Below the pieces are notes generated by a model. The model saw only the letters and a list, made by a program, of their open reading frames with translations. It was not told the DNA's origin and did no database searches. Made by a program: the position numbers and the translations under genes. Source: an uncultured Muribaculaceae bacterium (GTDB taxonomy: Bacteria; Bacteroidota; Bacteroidia; Bacteroidales; Muribaculaceae). Taken from it: a stretch of 64,000 nucleotides of DNA. Where the stretch lies: positions 62,001 through 126,000 of the forward strand of contig CAJTWL010000005.1 in the NCBI GenBank assembly GCA_910579845.1. The letters run 5' to 3'. Positions 45,365-53,875 of the stretch are shown one piece after another (within the stretch, counting starts at the first letter, position 1; every line of letters starts with the position of its first letter).

Positions 45365-46546
45365 ATGACTAAAGTTATAAAGTTAAAACCAGGCAAAGAG
45401 GAATCTGTTCTTCGCTATCATCCTTGGGTTTTCTCAGGTGCCGTTTCAAGCACCTCCGATGGACTTGAGGAGGGAGATGAAGTTTGTGTATGCAATTCCA
45501 AAGGTGAAATTCTTGGTACCGGGCATTACCAGATCGGAAGCATCACAGTACGTATTCTGGAATTCGGCACGGATCATCTTACTGATGATTTTTATATCAG
45601 ACGTCTCGAGTCTGCCTACAGACTGAGGAGAACACTTGATCTCATACGTCATGACAACAACTGCTACAGACTCGTTCACGGCGAGGGAGATTTTCTGCCG
45701 GGTCTTGTAATCGACATATATGGAGACACCGCTGTTATGCAGGCTCATTCTCCCGGCATGCACTTTGCACGACATAAAATTGCGGAATCACTGACTATGA
45801 TCCCCGATGCCCGAATCAGGAACGTATACTATAAAAGTGATACGACACTCCCGTATAAGGCTCATCTGGATCCCGATAACGAATATCTGATCGGCAGCTA
45901 TGACGGCAACATCGCTGTCGAGAACGGTCTGCAGTTCAATATAGACTGGCTCAAAGGTCAGAAAACAGGTTTCTTTGTTGACCAACGCGAGAACAGAGCC
46001 CTGCTTGAACGGTTTGCAAAAGACCGCACGGTTCTCAATATGTTCTGCTATACAGGAGGTTTCTCGGTCTATGCTATGCGCGGAGGAGCGAAATCGGTTG
46101 ACTCCGTGGACTCTTCATCAAAAGCCGCGGCACTGACGGATGCAAACATAGCATTGAATTTCCCCGATGACCGGCGCCACCGCACATTTGACACAGATGC
46201 GTTCAAATTCCTTGCCGATATGGAGAAGTCCAGATATGATCTGATTATTCTCGATCCGCCGGCTTTCGCGAAACACCGAAGCGCGATAAAGAATGGTCTG
46301 ATCGGTTATCGTAAACTCAATGCGAAAGCATTCGAGAAGATAAAGAAGGGTGGAGTGCTTTTCACATTCTCTTGTTCACAGGCTATTACCAAAGAGATGT
46401 TCCGCATGGCTGTATTCACAGCAGCCGCAAAATCCGGCAGAAAGGTACGTATTCTTCATCAGCTTTCCCAGCCCGCCGACCATCCCGTAGACATTTCCCA
46501 TCCGGAGGGTGAGTATCTCAAGGGTCTTGTGCTGTATGTGGAATGA
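45365..46546 (+). CDS. RlmI-like class I SAM-dependent rRNA methyltransferase
   Basis: 393 residues. An N-terminal PUA-like domain (~5-70, KPGKEESVLRYHPWVFSGA) precedes a central beta domain and a Rossmann methyltransferase (~190-390) with the SAM loop NMFCYTGGFSVYAMRGGAKSV and catalytic motif LDPPAFAK. The TFSCSQAI Cys follows near residue 339. RlmI methylates C1962 of 23S rRNA in E. coli; the same target is likely but not certain here. It lies 33 bases after rseP. Confidence 0.9.
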   Translation: MTKVIKLKPGKEESVLRYHPWVFSGAVSSTSDGLEEGDEVCVCNSKGEILGTGHYQIGSITVRILEFGTDHLTDDFYIRRLESAYRLRRTLDLIRHDNNCYRLVHGEGDFLPGLVIDIYGDTAVMQAHSPGMHFARHKIAESLTMIPDARIRNVYYKSDTTLPYKAHLDPDNEYLIGSYDGNIAVENGLQFNIDWLKGQKTGFFVDQRENRALLERFAKDRTVLNMFCYTGGFSVYAMRGGAKSVDSVDSSSKAAALTDANIALNFPDDRRHRTFDTDAFKFLADMEKSRYDLIILDPPAFAKHRSAIKNGLIGYRKLNAKAFEKIKKGGVLFTFSCSQAITKEMFRMAVFTAAAKSGRKVRILHQLSQPADHPVDISHPEGEYLKGLVLYVE

Positions 46547-46591
46547 CACAGAATTCATAAACTCATTTAGAATAATCCAACATCAATTGAT

Positions 46592-48658
46592 ATGAAAAAT
46601 TTATTTCCGGCTTTAATACTTGCCACAATGGTATCAGTCAACTCAAATGCCGTGGAAGACAAGAATTTCAATTTCCACGTAGATCGATTCGGCGATATAG
46701 AGGTGCTTCGTTACGAAGTTCCCGAGTACTCACGACTTACACTTGACCAGAAGAAAATGCTCTATTATCTGTCAGAGGCCGCTCAAATGGGTAGAGACAT
46801 CATCTGGGACCAGAATGGAAAATATAATCTGCAGATCCGTCAATTGCTCGAGAAACTTTATACAAAATATAATGGCGACCGAAATTCAGCCGATTTCAAG
46901 GCATTCGAGAAATATCTCAAACTTGTATGGTTCGGCAATGGCTTACACCACCACTACTCCACCGACAAATTCCAGCCAGAGTTCTCCCAGGCTTTCTTTG
47001 AAGAGCAGGTAAGCAAGCTTCATGACTGTTGCCTTCCCCTTGCTCCCGGACAGACTCGGGAACAGTTCATGGCTACAATAATACCGGTGATCTTTGATCC
47101 CACAGTAATGCCTAAACGTGTAAATCAGGACGGTTCCCAAGATGTTGTAGCCACATCTGCCAACAATCTTTATGGGGAGGGTGTAACACAAGCCGAAGTC
47201 GAAGAGTTCTATAACAATATGAAGGATCCCTCGGATCCGACACCTGTTTCTTACGGTCTAAACTCCAAGGTAATAAAAGAGAACGGCAAACTTAAAGAGC
47301 AGCGTTACAAGCTGACCGGACTTTACGGACCGGCTATCGCACAGATAATATATTACCTTGACAAGGCAAAAGAAGTTGCAGAGAATGATGCTCAAAGAGC
47401 ATATATAACCAAGCTTATCGATTATTACATCACCGGTGATCTTCGTCTCTTTGATGAATACTCCATCCTTTGGGCAGAGGATACAAAATCGGATATAGAT
47501 TTCGTCAACGGATTTATAGAGAGCTATGGCGATCCTCTTGGAATGACCGGAGCATGGGAGTCTTATGTCAACTTCCGTAATGCAAAATCGTCTGAACGCA
47601 CAGAGACAATCTCAAAGAATGCCCAGTGGTTTGAGGATCATTCACCCGTCGATAAACGTTTCAAGAAAGATAAGGTAAAAGGAATTTCTGCAAAGGTTAT
47701 CACTGCGGCTATGCTTTCAGGCGATGCGTTCCCGGCAACCGCGATCGGCATCAATCTCCCTAACTCCAACTGGATACGCGCACAACATGGTTCAAAATCA
47801 GTCACACTTGAGAATATCACCGAAGCATATGACATGGCAAGCCACGGAAACGGCTTCAACGAGGAGTTCGTTATAGACGCCAATACCCGCAAATTGCTTG
47901 AAGACTATCTCTACATCACGGATATGCTTCACACAGATCTTCACGAGTGCCTCGGTCATGGTTCAGGCAAACTCCTTCCCGGAGTAGATCCGGATGCTCT
48001 CAAAGAACACGGCTCAACCCTTGAGGAGGCTCGCGCAGACTTGTTTGCATTGTATTATCTTGCTGATCCAAAATTGATTGAAATAGGCATACTCGATAAT
48101 CCTGAAGCCTACAAGGCTGAATATTACAAATATATCCTCAACGGGCTCATGACCCAGCTCAACCGTATCGAATTCGGCAAGGATGTTGAGGAAGCTCATA
48201 TGCGTAACCGCCAGCTTATAGCACAATGGATCTATCAGCATGGTAAAAAGAAAGCTAAAGGTGGCAAAGATGTCATTGAACTCACAAAGAAGGGGGGCAA
48301 AACATTTGTCAAGATAAATGATTATCCTAAAATGAGAGAGCTTCTCGGCGAACTCCTTGCCGAAGTGCAACGCATAAAGAGCGAAGGAGACTACAAGGGC
48401 GGCAACGAACTCGTTTTGAAATACGCAGTCAAAGTAGATCCAAAACTACACAAAGAGGTGCTTAACCGATTCTCCAAGCTTGACATTCCACCTTATAGAG
48501 GATTCATAAATCCTGTTTATACACCGGTCGTAAATGATAAGGGAGAGATCACGGATGTGACCATATCTTATCCGGAGGATTATGTACAGCAGATGCTTCG
48601 TCTGAGCCGCGACTATTCGCCTCTTACTAAAAAATCCAATTCAGTCTGTACAAAGTAA
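46592..48658 (+). CDS. Dipeptidyl peptidase III-like M49 metallopeptidase
   Basis: 688 residues with a signal-like N-terminus (VSVNSNAVE), so export is likely. The M49 zinc motif HECLGH is at 451-456, an allowed variant of HELLGH, and EEARAD at 478-483 supplies the third ligand. M49 enzymes remove dipeptides from the N-terminus of peptides. The length matches bacterial DPP III. In an asaccharolytic or mixed feeder it would help use peptides. It ends 11 bases before a short HEAT-repeat gene. Confidence 0.93.
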   Translation: MKNLFPALILATMVSVNSNAVEDKNFNFHVDRFGDIEVLRYEVPEYSRLTLDQKKMLYYLSEAAQMGRDIIWDQNGKYNLQIRQLLEKLYTKYNGDRNSADFKAFEKYLKLVWFGNGLHHHYSTDKFQPEFSQAFFEEQVSKLHDCCLPLAPGQTREQFMATIIPVIFDPTVMPKRVNQDGSQDVVATSANNLYGEGVTQAEVEEFYNNMKDPSDPTPVSYGLNSKVIKENGKLKEQRYKLTGLYGPAIAQIIYYLDKAKEVAENDAQRAYITKLIDYYITGDLRLFDEYSILWAEDTKSDIDFVNGFIESYGDPLGMTGAWESYVNFRNAKSSERTETISKNAQWFEDHSPVDKRFKKDKVKGISAKVITAAMLSGDAFPATAIGINLPNSNWIRAQHGSKSVTLENITEAYDMASHGNGFNEEFVIDANTRKLLEDYLYITDMLHTDLHECLGHGSGKLLPGVDPDALKEHGSTLEEARADLFALYYLADPKLIEIGILDNPEAYKAEYYKYILNGLMTQLNRIEFGKDVEEAHMRNRQLIAQWIYQHGKKKAKGGKDVIELTKKGGKTFVKINDYPKMRELLGELLAEVQRIKSEGDYKGGNELVLKYAVKVDPKLHKEVLNRFSKLDIPPYRGFINPVYTPVVNDKGEITDVTISYPEDYVQQMLRLSRDYSPLTKKSNSVCTK

Positions 48659-48669
48659 TCGCAAAAGAA

Positions 48670-49083
48670 ATGCTTCAAGACATAAAGAAAGAATTCTACG
48701 CCTTGCGTAACGGTATCGTAGCCGATACCCTGCGCAAGGCGGGAATGCATTATAAGGTTATCTTCGGTCTGCAAATACCTCAGATCGCCGGAATAGCCCG
48801 TAATCTGACGCCATCTCCGGAACTGGCAATGACCCTTTGGGATGACCGCAATGTCAGAGAGTCACGACTGCTCGCAACCTATCTTTTTCCGCTTGAAAGC
48901 GTTGATATGAAGAAAGCTCTCGCACTCGCGGCAGATTGCAGCACTCCTGAGGAAGCTGATATGCTCGCATTCAGAATATTCAAGCGCCTTGATTTCGCGA
49001 TGGAGCTGCTATCCGAGATGGAGAATGCGGGAAACAGCATTCCTGCTTATGCAATCACCTCATTAAAAAGACATTTGTCATGA
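48670..49083 (+). CDS. Short HEAT-repeat protein, AlkD-like
   Basis: 137 residues, all alpha-helical. GLQIPQIAGIARNLTPSPELAMTLWDDRNVRESRLLATYLFP resembles the second to fourth HEAT repeats of AlkD-type DNA alkylation-repair proteins. AlkD is about 230 residues, so only about half is present, and no remnant of the rest is seen on either side. It may be a small relative rather than a broken gene. Its stop overlaps the CobW start by four bases (ATGA). Confidence 0.65.
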   Translation: MLQDIKKEFYALRNGIVADTLRKAGMHYKVIFGLQIPQIAGIARNLTPSPELAMTLWDDRNVRESRLLATYLFPLESVDMKKALALAADCSTPEEADMLAFRIFKRLDFAMELLSEMENAGNSIPAYAITSLKRHLS

Positions 49084-50297
49084 AATATCCTGAAAACATC
49101 ATGCCTGTGCTATTGCTCACAGGCTATCTTGGAAGTGGTAAGACAACATTGCTTAACCGTATTCTCACAAACGAACGCGGCATACGCTTTGCAGTTATCG
49201 TAAACGATATCGGAGAGGTAAATATTGATGCCGGGCTTATTCAAAAAGGCGGGATTGTGGGACAAGGAGACAGCGGAGACCTTGTAGCATTGCAAAACGG
49301 TTGCATCTGCTGCACCCTACGTACAGATCTTATGCAACAGATCTCTGATCTTATAGAATCCGCAAGATTCGATTATATCGTGATAGAAGCGAGCGGCATA
49401 TGTGAACCAGGTCCTATTGCACAGACAATATGCCAGATGGAGCAATCCGTCAATCAGGCAAGAACCGACATTGTGCGGCCGCATCTCGACTGCATCGCCA
49501 CAGTAGTAGACGCACTACGGATGAAAAGTGAATTCGGTTGCGGAAATGCACTCAAAAATGATAATATCGATGATGAGGATATAGAAAACCTCGTGATCCA
49601 ACAGATAGAATTCTGCAATATCATTCTTCTTAACAAGATTGACGAAGTAACAAAGGATGAGGCAAGAGAGATAAAATCGGTTATCAAGGCTCTGCAACCC
49701 GAAGCGACAATTTATGATTGCAATTACTGCGACATCAGTCTGTCGGACATTCTCGACACAGACAAATTCGATTTTGAAAGAACCGCTACCTCGGCAACAT
49801 GGGTACGCGAAATTGAAAACTCGGATATACACGAAGCCGATGAGCATGAACACTCTCACGAACATCACCAACATGAACATGAACATGAACACAATCATCA
49901 TCATCACCACCATGATGAAGGGGAGGCTGAGGAATATGGCATAGGAACATTCGTATATATGCGTCGCCGACCGTTCGATTTCAACAAATTCGACCGGTTT
50001 GTGAATCTTGAATGGCCTGAAAGTGTTATCCGTGCAAAGGGTGTGTTATATTTCAGCCATAACAAAGACATGTCACTCCTTTTCGAACAGGCCGGAGTAC
50101 AGAAGAGCATAAAGGAGGCAGGTTACTGGTATGCAACGGCACCGGAAGAGGAGCTGATAGAATTGTTTAAACAGGAACCGGGACTGCTTCGTGACTGGGA
50201 TGAAAAATACGGTGACCGTATGGACAAGATAGTATTCATCGGGAAAGATATGGATCGCGAAGCGATTACAAAGGCTCTTGACAATTGCCTTGATTGA
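49080..50297 (+). CDS. CobW/COG0523-family GTPase with His-rich metal loop
   Basis: 405 residues, a cytosolic metallochaperone candidate. Walker A is GYLGSGKTTLLNR (15-27). The metal-binding CxCC is at 75-78 (NGCICCTLR). The NKID guanine motif follows. A His-rich loop (~254-280) holds more than a dozen His and points to zinc or cobalt handling. The C-terminal CobW domain includes RRRPFDFNKFDRF. Such proteins insert zinc into client enzymes under metal shortage; no Zur box was recognised upstream. It is coupled to the HEAT gene. Confidence 0.9.
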   Translation: MKYPENIMPVLLLTGYLGSGKTTLLNRILTNERGIRFAVIVNDIGEVNIDAGLIQKGGIVGQGDSGDLVALQNGCICCTLRTDLMQQISDLIESARFDYIVIEASGICEPGPIAQTICQMEQSVNQARTDIVRPHLDCIATVVDALRMKSEFGCGNALKNDNIDDEDIENLVIQQIEFCNIILLNKIDEVTKDEAREIKSVIKALQPEATIYDCNYCDISLSDILDTDKFDFERTATSATWVREIENSDIHEADEHEHSHEHHQHEHEHEHNHHHHHHDEGEAEEYGIGTFVYMRRRPFDFNKFDRFVNLEWPESVIRAKGVLYFSHNKDMSLLFEQAGVQKSIKEAGYWYATAPEEELIELFKQEPGLLRDWDEKYGDRMDKIVFIGKDMDREAITKALDNCLD

Positions 50298-50311
50298 CGA
50301 AAAGATAAAAA

Positions 50312-50347
50312 CAGGGTGCAGTTTATTTAAAAGTGAACTGCACCCTG
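50312..50347. terminator. Terminator between CobW and BspA-like genes
   Basis: CAGGGTGCAGTT (50312-50323) pairs perfectly with AACTGCACCCTG (50336-50347), followed by CTTTTT. The genes converge, and it serves the plus strand best. The arms share AACTGCACCC with the hairpin after gadB. Confidence 0.88.
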
Positions 50348-50379
50348 CTTTTTGTTACTCGGCTACTGATCCATGCCAT

Positions 50380-51783
50380 TTATTTCACCATCACCTTGCG
50401 GACTGTGCCGTCACTCATTCTGATGATGTTGAGACCTTGCTGAAGTTCTCCAATACGGACACCGTTCAGATTGTAGATTTCACTTGTTTCCACACTTGCA
50501 TCCATATCGACAGAACCTATTCCGGCTCCAGCGGATGCTTTGATTGTACCGAATTTTTTCCAGGAAACAGCCTCTTTATAAGCATCGACTGAAGCGGCAG
50601 GGACTACCAGAACAGCGGCTGACACAGTGGTATCAAATGACGAGTCTTTACATACCGGAGGTTCTATCGCGCTACAGTTTACAGTTGTCAATGCCGCATC
50701 ACCTTTAAAAGCACTTGCCGCTATGGTTTTCAGACCGGATCCAATGGTTACCTCCTTAAGTGCAGTGCAACCGGAAAATGCAGATAAATCTATTTTTGTC
50801 ACTGCATCGGGCAATACGATTGACTTGATTGCCGTGCATTGTGCGAATGTCTGATTACCCACACTATTCACATTAGAAGGTATTTCTATTGATTCCAATG
50901 CCTTGAGATGCTGAAAACAGCTGTTGCCCAATACTTCAAGAGTAGATGGCAATTTAATGTTTTTCAGAGATGTGTCATAAAACTCAGCACCGCTCACAGT
51001 GATGCATCTTTGGCTGAACGCTTTGAAACCTAATTCCTTGACACCCTCCGGGACAGTATATTCACTTGCTGTACGTCCGCCTGGATAAACTGCAAGAATG
51101 GTCATATCCTTGGTATAGAGCACGCCATCAACCGATTTATAACTGTTATTTTCCGCTGCGACATTGATATTCAGTAGCGCCACACATCCGGCGAATGCAC
51201 CTCCATTGATCTTGATTACGCCTGCAGGAATGTCAATCTTTGTGAGTCCGATACAATTTGCAAAGACATTTGACGACAATTCTGTAACTCCCTTGGGTAT
51301 ATCGATATTAGTCAGAGCCACATCACCCATAAATGCACCGGTTCCGATAGTCTTTATACCCGTTCCCAAAATAAGTTCTTTTAGATTGGGATTATCCTGA
51401 ATTGCAAGATTTCCGATAGTCTCGACCGAATTCGGTAAAACAAGCTTTGTCAAAGCATTACACTTGCTGAAAGAACCCATCTGGATCTCCTTCAAGGTTT
51501 CAGGAAGCGTACAGGATGTAAGCCCGGCACAATTGCGGAAACTATACTTGCCAAGGACAGTCACGGTATAAGTCGTGCCATTGTTGGTTACAGTGGAAGG
51601 TACAACTACATCTCCACTATAAGAATTATACTTTGTATCCTTAAATGTGACAGCGACATTATTTGTTCCGCTCTCTACATTGTAATACAAACCATTTGAC
51701 TCAAAATCATAAGCATTGACAGCAGGAGAGCAACAGAAGGCAGCGACACCGCATGCCAGTAAACTTAGTAAATTTCTTTTCAT
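50380..51783 (-). CDS. BspA-like leucine-rich-repeat surface protein
   Basis: 467 residues from the ATG at 51783 (MKRNLLSLLACG); a TTG four codons upstream is less likely. A signal peptide ends near PAVNAYD. Residues ~85-370 hold about ten BspA-type (LRR_5) repeats of the form GAF.GC.ALT.I.IP.GV. A C-terminal tail (~430-467, YNLNGVRIGELQQGLNIIRMSDGTVRKV) resembles the type IX-secretion or sorting tails of Bacteroidales. Such proteins are surface exposed and bind host or bacterial partners; the ligand is unknown. Confidence 0.88.
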   Translation of the reverse strand: MKRNLLSLLACGVAAFCCSPAVNAYDFESNGLYYNVESGTNNVAVTFKDTKYNSYSGDVVVPSTVTNNGTTYTVTVLGKYSFRNCAGLTSCTLPETLKEIQMGSFSKCNALTKLVLPNSVETIGNLAIQDNPNLKELILGTGIKTIGTGAFMGDVALTNIDIPKGVTELSSNVFANCIGLTKIDIPAGVIKINGGAFAGCVALLNINVAAENNSYKSVDGVLYTKDMTILAVYPGGRTASEYTVPEGVKELGFKAFSQRCITVSGAEFYDTSLKNIKLPSTLEVLGNSCFQHLKALESIEIPSNVNSVGNQTFAQCTAIKSIVLPDAVTKIDLSAFSGCTALKEVTIGSGLKTIAASAFKGDAALTTVNCSAIEPPVCKDSSFDTTVSAAVLVVPAASVDAYKEAVSWKKFGTIKASAGAGIGSVDMDASVETSEIYNLNGVRIGELQQGLNIIRMSDGTVRKVMVK

Positions 51784-51984
51784 AGACAAATTCAATTAGA
51801 TTATATATTCTTTAATTATATTTTACAAAAATACAGTATATTTTTAATTATACAAGCTTTTTTCCAGATTAAAGTTTGCCTATGTAAATTTAAAGCACGA
51901 TGTTAACATGATGTTAAGAGAGTTTAAAGTATTGAAAATAAAGAACTATACACAAGAAATAGCGTTTATTAGGTACAAAGCAAT

Positions 51985-52094
51985 ATGGATAAGACTCACA
52001 AGGTTTCGTGAGAAAGGTTGCGAGTCGAAGTTTAGTTAGATATAGTTTATAGTGGAATCGTGAACGGGTCGCTTCTGTGGCGACCCGTTCTTTT
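51985..52094 (+). ncRNA. Candidate small RNA ending in a strong terminator
   Basis: In the 357-base gap 51784-52140 a structured stretch precedes a plus-strand intrinsic terminator (GAACGGGTCGC 52062-52072, GCGACCCGTTC 52080-52090, then TTTT) although no plus-strand gene ends here. Upstream is a nested hairpin: GACTC (51993-51997) with GAGTC (52022-52026) enclosing CTCAC/GTGAG. The 5' end is a guess; no good -7 element was found. It matches no RNA family I can name. Confidence 0.4.
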
Positions 52095-52099
52095 GATTA

Positions 52100-52127
52100 T
52101 CAGACAGTCACAAACATGACTGTCTGA
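52100..52127. terminator. Perfect hairpin after the M48-like gene
   Basis: TCAGACAGTCA (52100-52110) and TGACTGTCTGA (52117-52127) form an 11-base perfect stem with a 6-base loop, 14 bases beyond the M48-like stop. Confidence 0.65.
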
Positions 52128-52140
52128 CATATAATTATTT

Positions 52141-53142
52141 TCAATCGGTTTGTTTCCGGGATTTTTTCTTCAATTTCCGCATTATCTTATCATTGACCTT
52201 GTTTCCTGTCTCAGGATGGTCTTTAACATAATTGATAAATCTTATTCGTTCTTGATGGCATGTATAGAAAGAGTTCTCATCACCCAAATAGCCTTGGGGA
52301 TCATTAGCTCCGATCATGCGCAGCAGCTTTATATAATGCTCTCCACCAATACCAGACCATTCCATAAAACGATATGCGACAATATCCGCTTCCAGCACCA
52401 TCTCCCTGTAATAGTTGATATTATAGTCGGATACATTCCGACCCTTCGGCAAATTACCATTCAGAGCATTATTAGATATCAAACCATCGATTCCGCCTCC
52501 TATTCCTCCTCCGACAACACCTCCGAGAAGTCCTCCAAAAGCACCACCCAACATTCCTCCTACGGCACCTAAGCCAAGTGAACCGTCAGATTCAATTCTA
52601 CCACCTAAAAATGCATTTTGCAATATATGTGAAAGGTAAATATGCGCGCATTCATAAGCCACCACACCGGCGATCATTTCATCTGTCATACCGGGAGCAT
52701 CCAAAAGTCCCGAACTCAATGCGATGACATATCCTTCGGGTGCATATGCGGAAAATGAATTGAAATTTGCATCATTTACAATACAACAGGATATACTGTC
52801 GGCAAGTCCGAGCCTCGAAATGATACGATTACATATCTCCTGTCTGTCGGTCAGAACCATCTCTCTGTCACTTACATCGAATTTAGGGATGCGCTCCTCG
52901 AATTTTATTATCCGGTTCTTTACTCTCTTCTTTTGACAATCGTTCAGGAATTTCTGGTATGGACCGTGATTTTTCACCATACTTGTCCAGAAATCGGCAG
53001 GGTCGTCGCTTTTAAGAGCCTTTGTCTCATTATCAACGTCATGTTGTTCTATAAACTTCTTTTCAATAAACACATAGCCGTACATATTAAAAAAGGAAGC
53101 GAACAGCAATATCACAAGCGCATTGAACCGGATAGACTTCAT
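52141..53142 (-). CDS. M48-like protein with an altered zinc motif
   Basis: 333 residues from the ATG at 53142; a TTG start at 53190 would add 16 residues ahead of the signal-like helix and is rejected. A signal/anchor (~1-22) and a helical region precede an M48-type domain: NFNSFSAYAPEGYVIALSSGLLDAPGMTDEMIAGVVAYECAH-like order, read in pieces. The HExxH is changed to Tyr163-Glu-Cys-Ala-His167. A Gly-rich membrane-seeking segment (~185-215, GGMLGGAFGGLLGGVVGGG) follows, then EADIVAYRFMEWSG with the third-ligand-like Glu. Either the protein is inactive or it binds metal differently. A Cys in place of the middle residue adds to the oddity. Confidence 0.75.
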   Translation of the reverse strand: MKSIRFNALVILLFASFFNMYGYVFIEKKFIEQHDVDNETKALKSDDPADFWTSMVKNHGPYQKFLNDCQKKRVKNRIIKFEERIPKFDVSDREMVLTDRQEICNRIISRLGLADSISCCIVNDANFNSFSAYAPEGYVIALSSGLLDAPGMTDEMIAGVVAYECAHIYLSHILQNAFLGGRIESDGSLGLGAVGGMLGGAFGGLLGGVVGGGIGGGIDGLISNNALNGNLPKGRNVSDYNINYYREMVLEADIVAYRFMEWSGIGGEHYIKLLRMIGANDPQGYLGDENSFYTCHQERIRFINYVKDHPETGNKVNDKIMRKLKKKSRKQTD

Positions 53143-53309
53143 AATAGCGGGAATTATATAGAAACTTGTTTTACGATAAATTCTCAGCAAAGGGTTTGTT
53201 CAGGTTCTGAAATTACACATAATTCCTATAATATCAAAGTCCTACCCAAATTTTCACACTGCGAACCTATCCCTTTATTGCGATTTTTCGTCTCAGACTG
53301 AATGCCGGG

Positions 53310-53352
53310 AAAATATAAAGGTCCCGGAGTGCTCCCAAGACCTTTATATTTT
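53310..53352 (-). terminator. Terminator after the small coiled-coil protein gene
   Basis: AAAATATAAAGGTC (53310-53323) pairs perfectly with GACCTTTATATTTT (53339-53352), 16 bases beyond the stop on the minus strand. A/T-rich arms make it bidirectional in form. Confidence 0.75.
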
Positions 53353-53367
53353 ATGCTTTTGAGTAAT

Positions 53368-53766
53368 TTACTTGTTTTCGTTCATCAGCATTCGGGGGGA
53401 TTCAAGAATAGGCAGATTCGATTCTGTGGGGACATAAATCACTGTTTTATCGTTCAGATTCGACTGTTGACGGACCCACAGATACTGGATATATGTCGGC
53501 GTGATGCTGCCATTCTCTATTCGGATTGCCTCAGCCGCCCCCTTAGCTCTTTCCACTTCTGCCTGCGCATTCAGTTTTTCAGCTTCAAGATTGGCTTTTG
53601 CCTCCTCAATCTTGATCTTACGGTTTTGCTCCGCCTTTGCAAATTCCGCTCTTCCCGCCATCTCCTGCTGCCATACATTATACCACGGCAAAAGGAATGC
53701 TCCACCTATAATCAAAACAAGTATTGCAGGAATCGCCCAGATCACACCTTTCATGTTTCTCTCCAT
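53368..53766 (-). CDS. Small membrane-anchored coiled-coil protein, SPFH-tail-like
   Basis: 132 residues. One hydrophobic helix (~8-28) is followed by a charged Ala/Glu/Lys helix (~37-85, AEQNRKIKIEEAKANLEAEKLNAQAEVERAKGAAEAIR) like the coiled-coil end of HflK/HflC/prohibitin proteins, and a short tail with YIQYLWVRQQ. The SPFH globular domain itself is absent, so it is not a full HflK/C. Function unknown. Confidence 0.7.
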   Translation of the reverse strand: MERNMKGVIWAIPAILVLIIGGAFLLPWYNVWQQEMAGRAEFAKAEQNRKIKIEEAKANLEAEKLNAQAEVERAKGAAEAIRIENGSITPTYIQYLWVRQQSNLNDKTVIYVPTESNLPILESPRMLMNENK

Positions 53767-53824
53767 AATCAGTAATAAGTTAAGTACGTAGTAAAATTAA
53801 TAAATAATTTTAACAAAGCGACTC

Positions 53825-53875
53825 TTAGAAACTGTTTAATTTATTACGAAAAAATATTATAAGATCAGTTTCTAA
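53825..53875. repeat. Inverted repeat at the GH32-like gene end
   Basis: TTAGAAACTG (53825-53834) and CAGTTTCTAA (53866-53875) form a 10-base perfect stem with a 31-base A/T-rich loop; the right arm overlaps the last codons of the GH32-like gene. It may act as a weak terminator. The TTAGAAACTG arm recurs near 38458 and 62928. Confidence 0.5.

Noticed and set aside
49820..49925. His-rich repeat in the CobW gene as a CRISPR-like or tandem DNA repeat
   Set aside because: The CAT/CAC-rich DNA is coding and its units are irregular; no CRISPR array was found anywhere in the window.
53143..53190. TTG start for the M48-like protein
   Set aside because: A TTG with 16 non-signal residues ahead of an ATG-led signal helix is less likely than the ATG at 53142.
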